Shown here piece after piece: positions 23,729 through 35,625 of a DNA stretch of 64,000 bases (its first letter is position 1; each line of letters opens with the position of its first letter). The DNA lies in the NCBI GenBank assembly GCA_035222895.1, contig JAVYIG010001036.1:248001-312000 (forward strand), in the 5' to 3' direction. The position numbers were made by a program, and so were the translations under genes. Below the pieces are notes generated by a model. That model did no database searches. It was not told where the DNA came from and saw only the letters and a list, made by a program, of their open reading frames with translations. This DNA comes from Strongylocentrotus droebachiensis. Lineage: Eukaryota > Echinodermata > Echinoidea > Camarodonta > Strongylocentrotidae.

Positions 23729-26700
23729 TGAAAATCGATGGGAAGATGGAATTATCAGATTTGACCCAGGATAGTCGTCACAATCGCAACCGAGTTGATT
23801 TTGACTATATATATTTTTTTTGGGGGGGGGGGGGGCTGAAGGATGAAAACAGAGAGAGAGAGAGAAATAAATATATATGGTGAAGATATTTGGTTCAGCG
23901 GTCAGTAATATGATATCAGAGGCGGATCCAGGAATTTAACATACATTTTGGACGGACGTACGCCCTCGGAGCCCCAACGGCCCGAGTTTACGAAGGTCTT
24001 GTAAACCTAAACGTGCGATAACATCATTAATTTAAATTGAGAAGCAAAGAAGGTAGTAATTGACAATGGCAGAATGCGAGAAAAGAATATAAATAAAGAA
24101 CACCTCTCTTTTTCAATCTTGCTTTCGGCTTTTTTGACTGCCAATGTTTGCTATTAAGGTTCGATTTCCTTTTAATAATGTCAGTAACATGCTCTCCCCT
24201 AATCCAAGTTCATATACCTGCATGGAGTCGTGCCTTTATACACCAAAGCGTGAATCATATTCATGATAACGAGATATTAGATGAGTGGGTGGGTGTCTCC
24301 CGTTACCCCCCAGTGGAAGCGACTATGTTATTTGCCCTGTATTGTTTAGTTACTGAAACAGTAGCTACCATTGAAATAATGCAGAAGATCGATGTATTTG
24401 ATCAGCCAGACACCCATAGACACGGAGTCGCAGAAAATACCATCCTACCTTCCGACAAAAAAAAATGCCTGTCTGGTTAATGATAAAAACTCCACTAATG
24501 GAATTTGCAAAACGTGACGTATTTAGTACGCGTAGACACGTCTGTTGTTTTAGTGCATTGGGTTGTAACGTTTGATGCAGCGTTCAATGAGGAGTGAAGT
24601 TGCGATACAGTGAAATATAACAGTTATTGCGATATTTCGATAAATGATAAGTGTATCAGTGTAACAAACAAAATTAAAAATAGGTATAAATATGACTAGA
24701 ATTTATTTGTATGTGTCTGGACCCCTGACAAACATACTAGATGTAACTCTCTTTTAAGAAGATGTTCATTTTTGTATATAATGGAACCATGTGGAAGGGA
24801 AAATATCTGCAACATAAGAGGAACAGATAATGACACACGTCACTGGCCATCTTCATTAAAATTTAACTAGTATTTACGTATATGAGTGCTTGTTTTTTTG
24901 TGTGGAGGGGGGGTAGCTCACATAAAAGGAAATTACAACTGCAAAGAGGTTATGCGTGAATCGATGATTGTCTTTATCAAACCCAAACCCAATTGCAAAT
25001 GTGTTGGAAATGGGCTTTTGTGCGTGTGCGTGTGCGTGTGTGTATGTGTATGTGTGTCTGTCTGTCTATCTGTCTGAGACTGGGGGGGGGGGGGGTATAT
25101 CCCCAAGGTATGCACCAATGTAAAATAAGAAAACTAATATATATATAGACAGTCAACCCGACTTCAATTATACAGGCCTACACGGGCTTTACTAGTCAGT
25201 ATGCGAACACAGTGGATGAAAAACAAGACGTATTCTTTGAAAGCAACAGATTAATTTCCCGAAGGCGGTACCAACGGGGGACGACTTTTTACGCGACATT
25301 TTTGGAGACAGACGGCAATCGGTATGAGGATGTAGGACGAAGTGTGGGAGACAGTATGTATACCACTGCATAAGAGGTGCATTGATACCTCCAGTATCAC
25401 ATTTCGAGATGACTCCTGGTTTTGACGCCACCTTAATGCAACTTTCAACACACTTTAAGGGCTTTTTGCTAGCACAGAAGATAGTGGGAATTACGGGAAA
25501 AACACGTTAAGATAGGTAATACAACAAAAAAAAAACATCTTTTTAACACGTCTCCACTCCATTCTTTTTACATGTTTAAGACGTAACTTTAAAGCAAAGA
25601 TAGTAGAAAAAGGGGAAAAAACAGCTGAAGTTGAACGTGAAAAAGGAAATTGAACAAATCACAGAATATAGTTTTAAAAGATGATAAAAACAGGGATATA
25701 CTCATAGACTCGCGTGTCTTCATTTTATCATTCTTGTTATAGGGCTTGCAGGGTTACACGAAGAAAAAAAGAAAAGACGATACGAAACATACTTTGAGAG
25801 ATATAATTATCATAAATTTACTTGTTCGCGCCTTTAAACCAAAAATCGGAATCTAAGTATTCCTGTAGGGCTTGATGATAAAGGAGACAGTTAGTAGAAA
25901 AGATGAGAACAAACCTCAAGGGAGGTATCAACAAGTGAAATCTTTCTCTTTCTTGCGTGTATTCATAATTTTTTAGCTCGAAATTTCAGCACTATGTCTC
26001 TAGAGCTTGGAGGGCTAGACACAGAAGATAATGGAAAGGATGAGAAAAACACATCGACTGTTTCACTTGGGCCTGGAGCGTCAGCACTCTTAAAACATAA
26101 ATGTAGCACTGTACTCATTTGTAGGGGAAAAGGCGAGAAACGTCACAATGGATGTTGTTCATGTTTTCACTTAAGCTCAAACCTTAAGCATGGGTAAAGG
26201 GCTTTGGGATAGCGCAAAATGATTAAGAGAAAGGCGAGAAAACACGCTCAGGAAGACATACAAGTTGTTTCACATTGCTTAAATTCAATCCTACTAACGA
26301 TGGCCTTGTTTTATTTCTTTCCCACTCATGCATAATAAACCTTTCATTTGCCTTCAGTACCATTTGGCACAAACCCTTGTTTGCCACGCATGCCGATCGA
26401 CATAAAACAAAAACCATCAGTTATCAGAAGCAATAGTGTGTACGAAACAAAAGCTTTACTAAATGATCAGTTTTCCGCGTTGATTAGCTACATTATAACA
26501 TATTTTTCACTCGTTGAATTAATACATAGTATGTAATTTCTTTCCGGTGTAAAATCAATCTGAACGACTGTTAACATGGTTGTCATGTAATCGAATTAAA
26601 TAAATGGAATGCTAATCTACAGAGAAATGCAGTATGGCACATAGAGAGATCTTTTGCGTGCCACTCTAAAATTTGAAATCAAGCTGACGCATGGAAAACT

Positions 26701-28476
26701 AATTTCCTCGAAATATTCTTGACTAAATACCAAAGGGATGACGATCGCAGGCAATAGTACATGTTGGATATCGTGCCTGGATCACCCGTAGATCAGAGAC
26801 TAAAGAGGCATCTAAAGAGGCATCCAATGAAAGTCCTTTGATCCCCCAAGCTCACTCCATCGGAATGTCACGGTTTCACTTTCATTCCGGTTAATGGTGT
26901 TTTATTGGTTTGAAGCAAGCGAAACCCGGAAGCGAAACCCTTCTTCATTTTCGTCGAATCTATGAACGAGTGCACCCGTTATGAATTTTGCTCGTTTAAA
27001 GTTGGAGTCACTTTGACTTTGGGAATTAAAAGAAATGGACTTTAATTCGAGAATTAATTTACATATAATATATAGATGTATTCTACATCACCAAAAGGGA
27101 GGACAGCTATACGGTACTTTGATGTAAGCTACGCCGCCATTGTTCTCTCGTTTCCTTTCACATGTATGTATGTAATTGCCATCTGATTTGGAAATCTGGT
27201 AGCAAACTTATTACCTTCACCATTAAAAAAACCTAGAGGGGGGGGGGGGGACTTCTAAACCCACTCTTAAATCGCCTAAAATGAAAAACACTCACACTGA
27301 TTTTTTTAATTTTTTTTCACATGGGACTACAAAAGTCATTGGCAAAAATACTTATATTATCATTTTTTTTTAATTCCGTTGAAAGGTTTCATTAGAGCAA
27401 TAACTAAGTACGTAACGGGACAAACAGTTATATGATCGTTAATAATAAGCAGTAATTAGGTGAAAATAATGGGTTTCTTTTTTTTATAGCATTGCACGCT
27501 TAATTATTTCCGCATCTAATTCTCTCTTCATGAAACCCATAGTATGTGACCATTCCACTTAGCCTATATTCGCGACATTCCACATCAATCATATTGGAGG
27601 TTGTTCTTTTAATCGTATTGGACATTTTGAAAAGAATATTAATCAAATCCCCTTAGGTAACCAATGATATTAAATTATCCCATAAAACAAAGGAAATAAT
27701 GTCGAATCTGTACTGTTTTCCCGCAGTCGATAGACTCAGACATTGACAGAACTATATTTGGACAATTGATTTCGGATTCTTAGCAAATTTTTTAAATCTT
27801 TTAAAACAAAAAACCCATGGGAAATTAGAATGGATTGGAAAATTAAATTCTACAAGTATATTATCAAGTTGATGTGCAATTCGATTCGATTTCTCTGAGA
27901 TTCCTTAGAGAAAAAAAAAACTATATCGAAAATAAACCAAATCAGACATAGAATTCAACAACAGATAATATATTTTCCCTTTTTTTCTGATGAAATATAA
28001 AATTCCACCATATCACAATTTTCAGCAGCTGATTGTATCCTTTATGTCATACACTAAAACTCGTCGATAACCCTGCAATATATACTTCTTTTGTAGCGTG
28101 TTTTGGAGAAAGGAGGTTTTCTTATTCGGCTAGCACCGAGCTTTCTGAATTATCAAAAGAGACAACCTCATTAGACGAAGGGATCAGAGTAATTCTACAT
28201 CTAATACCTTCTAAGGCCAGTGGTTTAAAAGGAGATGCCGCTACTTTCATTTTCTAGTTGAGGTCTCCATATTGGGTATTAGAGAAAATTCAATTCGCAA
28301 AACAGCGACCTATTTCTCAGAGGCTAACGTCGAGTTACGACGTCACAATGTTTTTCATTAAGCATCTTCTTGTTTTCCATTGTATACGAGCGTGCAAAAT
28401 GTTATTGTCGATTCGTCTCAGGAATTTAAATTTATACGGGGGTGCACGCATTTTCTATCAAGATTTCAAAACGAAT
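23729..28476. other. Long non-coding stretch, no gene supported
   Basis: Holds a G run (23821-23835), a GGCGGATCCAGGA repeat edge (23921-23933), a (GT)n tract (about 25019-25076) with G run (25082-25095), a 13-bp duplication at about 26806-26829 (AAAGAGGCATCT) and a G run at 27238-27250. Open frames at 24148-24480 (110 codons) and 28033-28533 show no recognisable family or clear splice context. Confidence 0.45.
25019..25095. repeat. (GT)n microsatellite followed by G run
   Basis: GTGTGC/GTGTAT repeat grading into CTGTCTGT, then GAGACTG and about 13 G. Confidence 0.93.
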
Positions 28477-28480
28477 ATTT

Positions 28481-30839
28481 GTGACCCGGCACCACAAAAC
28501 CAACAAAAAGTCGCAACCAGCGATTCTCCGTAATCAGCTAAAATGTCAATTTAGGTGAAAAAAATAGATTTTTGTTTTTTTGCATTTTCTGAAAGAGTGG
28601 TCTTTTCTGTACCTAGTATCAAAATTTGGAAGTCTAAAACATAGTAGAAGATGTGTTTTAAACGGTTTTTCTAGACCAGTTTTTTTCGCACAGCCTTCGG
28701 TCTCTTCCAAAATTTGATCACTTTTCCCGAGCGAAATTATCGTAGTCCGGAAATGGTCGGTCGTTGCTAACGGGTCGTGCTACGCGGGCTGTGATTGGTC
28801 CGTTATAGCAATCAGTGCGGCGCGCCATTTTGTTTGTATCCGCTTTCACATCCGAGTTCCAGATTTGCGTTCGTCTTATATTCTCCGTTAACGACTTCGA
28901 CTAGCTTGATTGTACATCACATATCCAGAATTTGTTGATCAAGAGTAGACCTAAGAACTTTATTATATTTTATACATTTGAGAGTGACAAGTTGCGAAAA
29001 AGTCTACAACGTCGTTACAATGCCAGGTTTTGTACGTGAGCAGAGCCGTGGGATGGTACCGGGGTTACAAATAATTGCCCAGATGTATACAAAACAAGAT
29101 AGGTGACAAGCAGTGTTATGTAAGGGGGAACAAAAAGACCCCAGGTCGAAATTCCAATAGGATCCTATAGTCTATTGGACCATCAGAAACCATTAGAGCT
29201 ATTGGTGTCTATTGGTTTCAATAGGGAAAGTGAAATGATGGACCCACAGAAACCAATAGAAAATATCTAATGGACCAACACAAACCCACAGAAAAAATGC
29301 TGATGGACCAACAGAAGGCTTCTATTGGACCAACATCCACCCACGCCTTCTATGGGTTTCTGTTGGTCCATTAGATATTTTCTTCTATGATGGGTTTCTG
29401 TTGGTCCATTAGATATTTTATATGGGTTCCTGTTGGTCCATTAGAGATCTTTCTATGGGTTTCTAATGGTCCCATATTCTGAATTCCCTAATGGAACCAA
29501 TAGTACAATGGCTTCTATTGGTAAATCAATAATGATAAATCAAAGATCGATTTTAACAACTGTCCACCAAAAAGGTATATTCTAATCTCAATTGCATTAA
29601 CTCCATCACAAAGATCACTTGAAGTGAGTTTAAGAATATCCTTTAATTAAATGAAGGCTTGTACTATTCTATATAATAAACATACATGAATTGTTTCTTG
29701 GTTAGTAATCATTATAATCAATATATCTATCGCTAAAACGTGAATGTAATTGTAACATGATCACACAAATAATCTATTGGTTATTAATTGCCTAAAAAAA
29801 ATAAAAATCACAAAATTGATGTGCATTGTCAAAAGTTACTTAACAAATTATGATAAATGTATTGTTCTGTGAGAACGTGTAAAGTAATCATGAATATGCA
29901 TGAGATAGATTTAGCTGTTGGTTTCTATTGGTTTCTATTGGTCTCATTGGTTTTCTATTGGTCCTATCGGTTCTATCGGTTTCTATTGGTCCTATTGGTT
30001 TCTATTGGTCCTATTGGTCCTATCAGTCCTATTGGTCCTATTAGTTTCTATTGGACCTATTGGTTTCTATTGGTCCTATCGGTCCTATTGGTCCTATTGG
30101 TTTCTATTGGTCTTATTGGTTTCTATTGGTTCTATTGGTTTCTATTGGTCCTATTGGTTTCTATTTCTATTGGTTTCTATGGGTGCTATTGGTTTCTATT
30201 GGTTTCTGATGGTTTGAATGGTCTCTATTGGATTCAATTCTATGGGTCCAACAGAAACCAATAGACTCCAACAGAAACCATTAGAGACCAATAGAATTTG
30301 TCTAATGGTCTCTATTGGTCTCTATGGGATTTTCGACCTGGGACTCCGGGTCCACCATGAATAGGCATTGTCTAGTGAAGGTGTCTCGGCACTATGTTGC
30401 AGTTCACTTAATCTGTCCAATTACAACTCTATACATTTACAACATAATAACTTTTGAAAGACTTAAGTCCACACATTGAAACCTCAGAAACATAATGAAC
30501 AGACTATGTTTGACCATCAGGCCAAATTTCAGCCTAATCTGAAAATCTCTTCATAGTGGTTGCTATGGCCTTTTGATTCACCCTTCTATTGATTTCCCTG
30601 TGGTTTGCTTGCTCCGCATGCTTGAATAGCCCCAAACTTTAAAGCTCTCTTTCTCACAATTTAATACCAGTAACCTCCCTCACTAGCTCTTTTCATTCAC
30701 TAAATTGAAAGGGTTAGGAAGCTTCAATTTGGACAAGTAATATACCATTTTAATGAGGAGAACTTCTTCTTTCATAATCAGATGAAATCAGGAAAATATT
30801 TTTTTGCGACTTTTTGGTGGTTTTGTGGTGCCGGGTCAC
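28481..30839. mobile_element. DNA transposon-like element with 36-bp terminal inverted repeats
   Basis: Left end 28481-28516 (GTGACCCGGCACCACAAAAC, continuing to TCGCAA) and right end 30804-30839 are inverted copies with one mismatch in 36. Both are flanked by ATTT (28477-28480 and 30840-30843), a candidate 4-bp target duplication. Length is 2359 bp. There is no transposase ORF, so it is a non-autonomous or internally rearranged copy. A short frame at 29020-29106 begins MPGFVREQSRG and could be a leftover 5' exon. The interior carries a CTATTGG array with its own inverted edges (29140-30342). Superfamily not assigned. Confidence 0.85.
29140..30342. repeat. CTATTGG/CCAATAG array bounded by inverted edges, nested in the TIR element
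   Basis: Edges CCCAGGTCGAA (29140-29150) and TTCGACCTGGG (30332-30342) are perfect inverted copies. Both are followed inward by CCAATAG or CCCATAG words. Within it, 29150-29480 and 29900-30320 hold dozens of ATTGG/CCAAT words in both orientations. The densest part (29920-30220) alternates 9-nt units (CCTATTGGT) and 12-nt units (TTTCTATTGGTC). Because both units are multiples of three, several plus-strand frames stay open and encode meaningless Tyr-Trp/Ile-Gly-Pro repeats. Confidence 0.8.
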
Positions 30840-30843
30840 ATTT

Positions 30844-32414
30844 GATCTTTTCATTTGTATAAAATACAATAATAACCATTTTAAAATAGTGTATAGACAG
30901 CCGGCACTAGCACGATCTCATCTGTACAAAATGCATGCCTTCAGACTACCATATAAAGTAATTTAGGTTTCACCTCTAACATCTACTATTAAATGGAAAC
31001 ATACTATCATAGCAGAAAAAAAAGTGATGTGCATGTCAGTATAATATTAGAAGGTTATGTACATAATTTCAACAGTGCAGCCGAGGTGGGGTATAATACC
31101 GTAGATGGCGCTCTACAACTTTGACTGTTGACCAAGATTGCGTGCATCTAGGGCATGCGTGCACGGACAATTTTGTTTTCATTCTTATTTTTTTATTTAG
31201 TTATTATCATTTTGACAGTAGCTGAGGTGTTATTACTCATCTCTTGCAATTTCAACGATTAGGACAGTTTTGGCGAACACAGACATAATACAGCGATATA
31301 ATTTATACATCTTTCTATTGTAAGTTTATTTAATATACTGACATGCAAATCACTTATTTTGTTATATCCTGTTTTATTTTTTCTCATGTTTCTTAAACCA
31401 CTGCTACTACGATCATGACGTCGACAACATATTTGTGATTAACAACAACTATTTACAATGTACTAATCACACAATCACTATCGTCTAATGTAGGGTGATA
31501 TACAAATATAGTGCATTCTCGTGCATAAAGCTAGAAACAAAATAAACTTGCCTGTAATTTGATGACATACCAAACATCAACGGTGAGAAAACGAATGGAG
31601 GTAGAAAACGAGGAAACGAAATAAAAAATTATAAATCATATCAAAATATATTGACGTTTGATCAATACTAAACCATAATGAAATAGGAAAGGAAGATATG
31701 ACGTTGTTATAATGTCCATATTAATCTAGGTAAATTAAAAAGAAAAGGGAAATATAAACACAATTACAAATATTCGACAACATTTAAACAGTCAACAATA
31801 TTCGAAATATTCAGCTTATCAATCAATTTAAAAACGGCAAAATAAAAAATAAATTGCAAAATCTGCACCCCGAAAGCTTCGGATGTAACGGCAAGGCAAA
31901 TAAAGTATAGCGCCAGCTACGTACGAATATCTCTAAGACTTCTTTTTCCAATGGAATTCAGTTTTTACTGTACAAATTAGATTGAGATATTATCCCCAAC
32001 GTATTACAAATATATTATACATGTTTTATTCATATGCATCACGACTTGACTATGGGGACAACAATTCTTAATAATATATAATATTATCTTGCTCGTTGAT
32101 GAAATTGTTGCATAACAAAAAATGCTAGGATTTTAAATCCTCATCACAAATCACTATAAGTTTTATTATTCTAATAAACGAGAATTGATAAAATACCCTT
32201 TTACATGTATAATGACGAAACCTTTGATGATATCTTCATTCTGTTCAATTGCAAAGCCGAAAAAGAACACCCAATTCACTGGTCGAGATAATGACCTTAT
32301 GAGTATATTGCTAGTGCGTGTGCTATACTAAACTAAAGAAGTTTGTAATACAGGAACCCAGTGGAAGGGTATATAGATTTTTTTTAAATAGTTGTGGCGA
32401 ACAAATTATAATAC
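30844..32414. other. Non-coding stretch, no gene seen
   Basis: AT-rich. The only item noted is a CTCF-like AGATGGCGC core at 31103-31111. Confidence 0.5.
31099..31112 (+). promoter_or_regulatory. CTCF-like core motif
   Basis: CCGTAGATGGCGCT contains AGATGGCGC, the core of insect and vertebrate CTCF sites. Similar cores occur at 35266-35277 (minus) and 45754-45767. Sequence match only. Confidence 0.3.
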
Positions 32415-32459
32415 TAGTTTGTGCATTATATATATATTATATATATAATGCATAAACTT
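32415..32459. repeat. AT-rich perfect/near-perfect palindrome
   Basis: TGCATTATA..TATAATGCA arms around an alternating TA centre, with outer pairing of TAGTTTGTGC and GCATAAACTT. Able to extrude as a cruciform. Confidence 0.75.
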
Positions 32460-32721
32460 GATATCAAGAATATACCTCATTTCTCTTACACAGAACAGGC
32501 TGTAAATCTAAACGTCTAGAAACCGTGATGCACGCAGCCACATGATATATTAATCGAAAGCTTTGGTAATTTGGGAAATTGTATTGACTTGTAATCTTTA
32601 GTGAGATGATGGTCAGACTCCTCGCTTGTCCAAGAATGGTGATCTCACTGGGTCGTGTTTCTCACGCCTTCATCGGTAATTGACCCACTCCGTACGTTTA
32701 AATAATTATAAAATGTTCATG

Positions 32722-32819
32722 CCACCTCAGTCACACCGCCAAACCGACTCAAGAACGACCACAAGTTTGTTGGGTCTGTAGTCGGTCCCGTATCGGTCTC
32801 GTCGGTGTGACTGCGGTAT
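32722..32819. mobile_element. MITE of the CTCAGTCACACCGCC family, copy 2
   Basis: Left CCTCAGTCACACCGCCAAAC pairs with right CGGTGTGACTGCGGTATAA over about 98 bp, a shorter version of the element at 4866. The centre holds GTCGGT words. Confidence 0.75.
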
Positions 32820-33087
32820 AAGCGAAAACTATAATGGCATCGATAATGGAGGTATAGGGAATAGGGTGAAGGGGGCAAAATTACACTGCCTCTTTTCCAC
32901 TACTACCACATCCGCCAATATAAAACTTTATTGAACTAGTCCATACGTATAAAGACGGTCGTGGTAGGTGACATCGGTGAAAACTATCTAATCACTTTAA
33001 TCACACTCCTTTACCACAACCATTACCACTGCCAACTATACTTTCTTTTGGATGTATAGGGACGGTAATGGCGGGGGTACACCACTC

Positions 33088-33200
33088 TGCTACCACCATC
33101 ACCACCACAACCACCACCACCACCACCACCACCACCACTACCACCACCACCATTCTCATCATTACCAGTTCACCACCACCACCACCACCACCACCACACC
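33088..33200. repeat. (CCA)n microsatellite
   Basis: CCA/CAC triplets with CAT interruptions on the plus strand, with a shorter block at about 33337-33352. Overlapping His-, Thr- or Val-rich frames are artefacts. Confidence 0.95.
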
Positions 33201-33515
33201 CTACATGATTCGAATCGACCTGGTCCATGTAATAGACGTCATAAGTGATATCAGGGAAAACGGTAAGGGCATCGATAAGGGAAGTATAGGGTTTGGAATG
33301 AAGGGGTCGAATTTACACCCCCTCTACTGTTACAACTACCACCACCACCACCGTAATCACCAAAAGTATAATTAGCGGTAAACATGTAACACATTTACAC
33401 CATCTACCACCATCACCTATATCTGATTCAGCAATGCTTCATGAATTAAAGATGGATTCGTCATCCACGTTTAGACAATATTCGACAAATATTGCTGTCA
33501 TTTCGCGGAATCCGA

Positions 33516-33630
33516 CCCCCCCCCCCCTCCTGTTATGATTACGACACGTCATTACCTCACTCTCACCTTTACGTCCCTTCTCAAAGTACACTGCCCCCTA
33601 CCCCTCCTTAAATCTATTCCTGGATACGCC
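33516..33630 (-). repeat. C-tract to TGGATACGCC repeat segment
   Basis: A 13-base C run near 33516-33528, a C-rich stretch, then TTCCTGGATACGCC at 33617-33630. Its layout matches 10540-10593 and 11717-11779, so it is a probable end of the poly-G element family. Confidence 0.5.
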
Positions 33631-35265
33631 TGATGGAAGTGTGATGAATCGTACCATTATCATCCCGAATATGATCCATCATAATGTGTGTTTCGGACAA
33701 CTCGGGATGACATACCACGCTTGAGTGGCCATGTGCATCATTCCGAAACAAGCAGTATGGCATTGAGGCGTTATGATGAGGGTCATTCAAGGGAAATATT
33801 AGACAACTTAAAAGGTCACAGACCATTATCATTCGCTTCGAATATGTCTTCCTCTTGTCGACTGTGTCGCATGGTATGTTTTGTACACCAATGGCGTCGC
33901 CAGGACTTTTAAGGGGTGAATTATATTTCAAACATTAACGGGAAATTGCATAAATATGTATTACAGTACGCATATGCATAATATGCAGGGGTGACTGTGT
34001 GTGTGCGTTATCCGTTTGTTGATTGTGTGGATACAGGGTCATCTCTTGAAATTGAAAGAGTGAACACGCATATCTTCTTTTAAGCAATTTTATACTCGGT
34101 AAAAAATAATCAATCAATATTGAAATTTATTTTAGGTTCGTTTTTAAAATCCTTAGCGGTCATGTTTCATTGATAAAGGGGAAACTTTGGGGAAATTTGG
34201 TCGGACAGCCGCCCCGCACATACATGGACTAGTGATGCCCCTGTGTGGATGTACCCTATGCCATGTAAATCCACCCCAAGAAAAACAAGAAAATCGAGAC
34301 AGATGTGTCCTATCACTTCCTCGAAATCCCATACCCGCATGACCTAGATCGCAGTTTTATGAGATACAATATACCATCAATTTAATCATGCTAGCTGCCA
34401 TTTTTCGGATTCAATATCCAGGAAAAAACGGCTGGAGACATTATAAATCCGGTTCGGTTTACTTTTCACGAAACCAGATGCTTTAAACTCTCATTCAGTG
34501 GAATATATTCGATATTTAATATTCCATCCACCTTAAAATGAGCATTCGAATTTTAAGAAAAACTTCGGGGGTGCGGGAATTGATAACATATCATTTTCCC
34601 TTGGAACTTTTTTTCTGTTATCACGTTATTCACCTTGAGATTGCATTATAGGATTCCCTGGAAATCCCTCCCCCGTAGAGAGACAAACTCAACATGAAAT
34701 GATATGGCGTGTATAACAAAAATGTGTATCATGGTCACCGCATTCATGATGCATTATGCATCTTAGAATGTTTTTGTATACAATGCACAATGCACCGAAT
34801 TCACATAAATTTAATTTCTTCGCATGAGTAGCATAATGCTGTAGGATTGTCTGACAAGTCTGAATGTAATATTGCAAAGTTCACATGTTAAGTCGACCTT
34901 AATCATAAGGCCATATTTTTGAGAACCTGTTCCGTTGAAATACATTTTAATGCTCATAGTAGTGGTATGATATAATAATTTAGTGAACGAGGTGCCGTGT
35001 TTGGTCATTTTTCCGTTAGAAAAATAATTGTGAAGCCCATATTAAACGCGGATTTACTCTGGCTGATTTTCAGATTTAAAGACAAGATTACTTCCGCCTA
35101 AGGGTAAAATAAAGAAACATGTAACATCCTCTACATTATCAAAATTTACAGAAAACAGTTTATACTCGCTTTTATTTGAGTTTCTGGATTAATATTATGT
35201 CGAATTGGCGAGCGGACTAATTAGTTGTGAGCATCCCGAAAGGTCCCTCGGACATGTGAAGTTAC

Positions 35266-35277
35266 AGCGCCATCTCA
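35266..35277 (-). promoter_or_regulatory. CTCF-like core motif
   Basis: AGCGCCATCTCA; on minus this reads TGAGATGGCGCT, with the AGATGGCGC core. Sequence match only. Confidence 0.25.
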
Positions 35278-35527
35278 GGGCTATATCTAAACAGATGTCA
35301 GAAATATAGTGCATGGTATCACTCCATGTATATGGGATAGACTGAATAGACTGAATAGACATTCTGAAGAACAACAACTTCACAAATGGAGAGTAAAAAA
35401 TAGTGTTCCACACACAAAAAACCCAACACATAATGATATGAAGAGTAAAGGACATGAAAGGGCAGGGAAGGTGATATTTAATATAGAGAAATAGAGAGAG
35501 TTATATAAATACAGTACATATAAATAC

Positions 35528-35542
35528 AGAGAGAGAGAGAGG

Positions 35543-35574
<32 letters not shown>

Positions 35575-35625
35575 AACAGAGAGAGAGAGAGAGAGAGAGA
35601 GACAGTCAGACAGACAGAGAGGGGG
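35528..35625. repeat. (GA)n microsatellite
   Basis: GA dinucleotide repeat with GATA, AAAC and GACA interruptions. Confidence 0.95.

Noticed and set aside
24148-24480. 110-codon plus-strand frame as a possible gene
   Set aside because: Non-repetitive but without recognisable domain, splice signals or composition shift. Not enough to call a gene.
28033-28533. Two adjoining plus-strand frames (74 and 91 codons) as a broken gene
   Set aside because: No shared family resemblance. The second runs into the transposon end at 28481, so its tail cannot be native coding sequence.
29857-30264. Overlapping 135- and 99-codon plus-strand frames with repeats such as IGPIGP
   Set aside because: They come from 9- and 12-nt CTATTGG units that keep several frames open at once. 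There is no codon bias, start context or family.
33001-33375. His/Thr- and Val-rich frames
   Set aside because: CCA microsatellite translated in different frames.
33614-33931. 105-codon minus-strand frame
   Set aside because: Overlaps the TGGATACGCC repeat edge, with no family or splice context.
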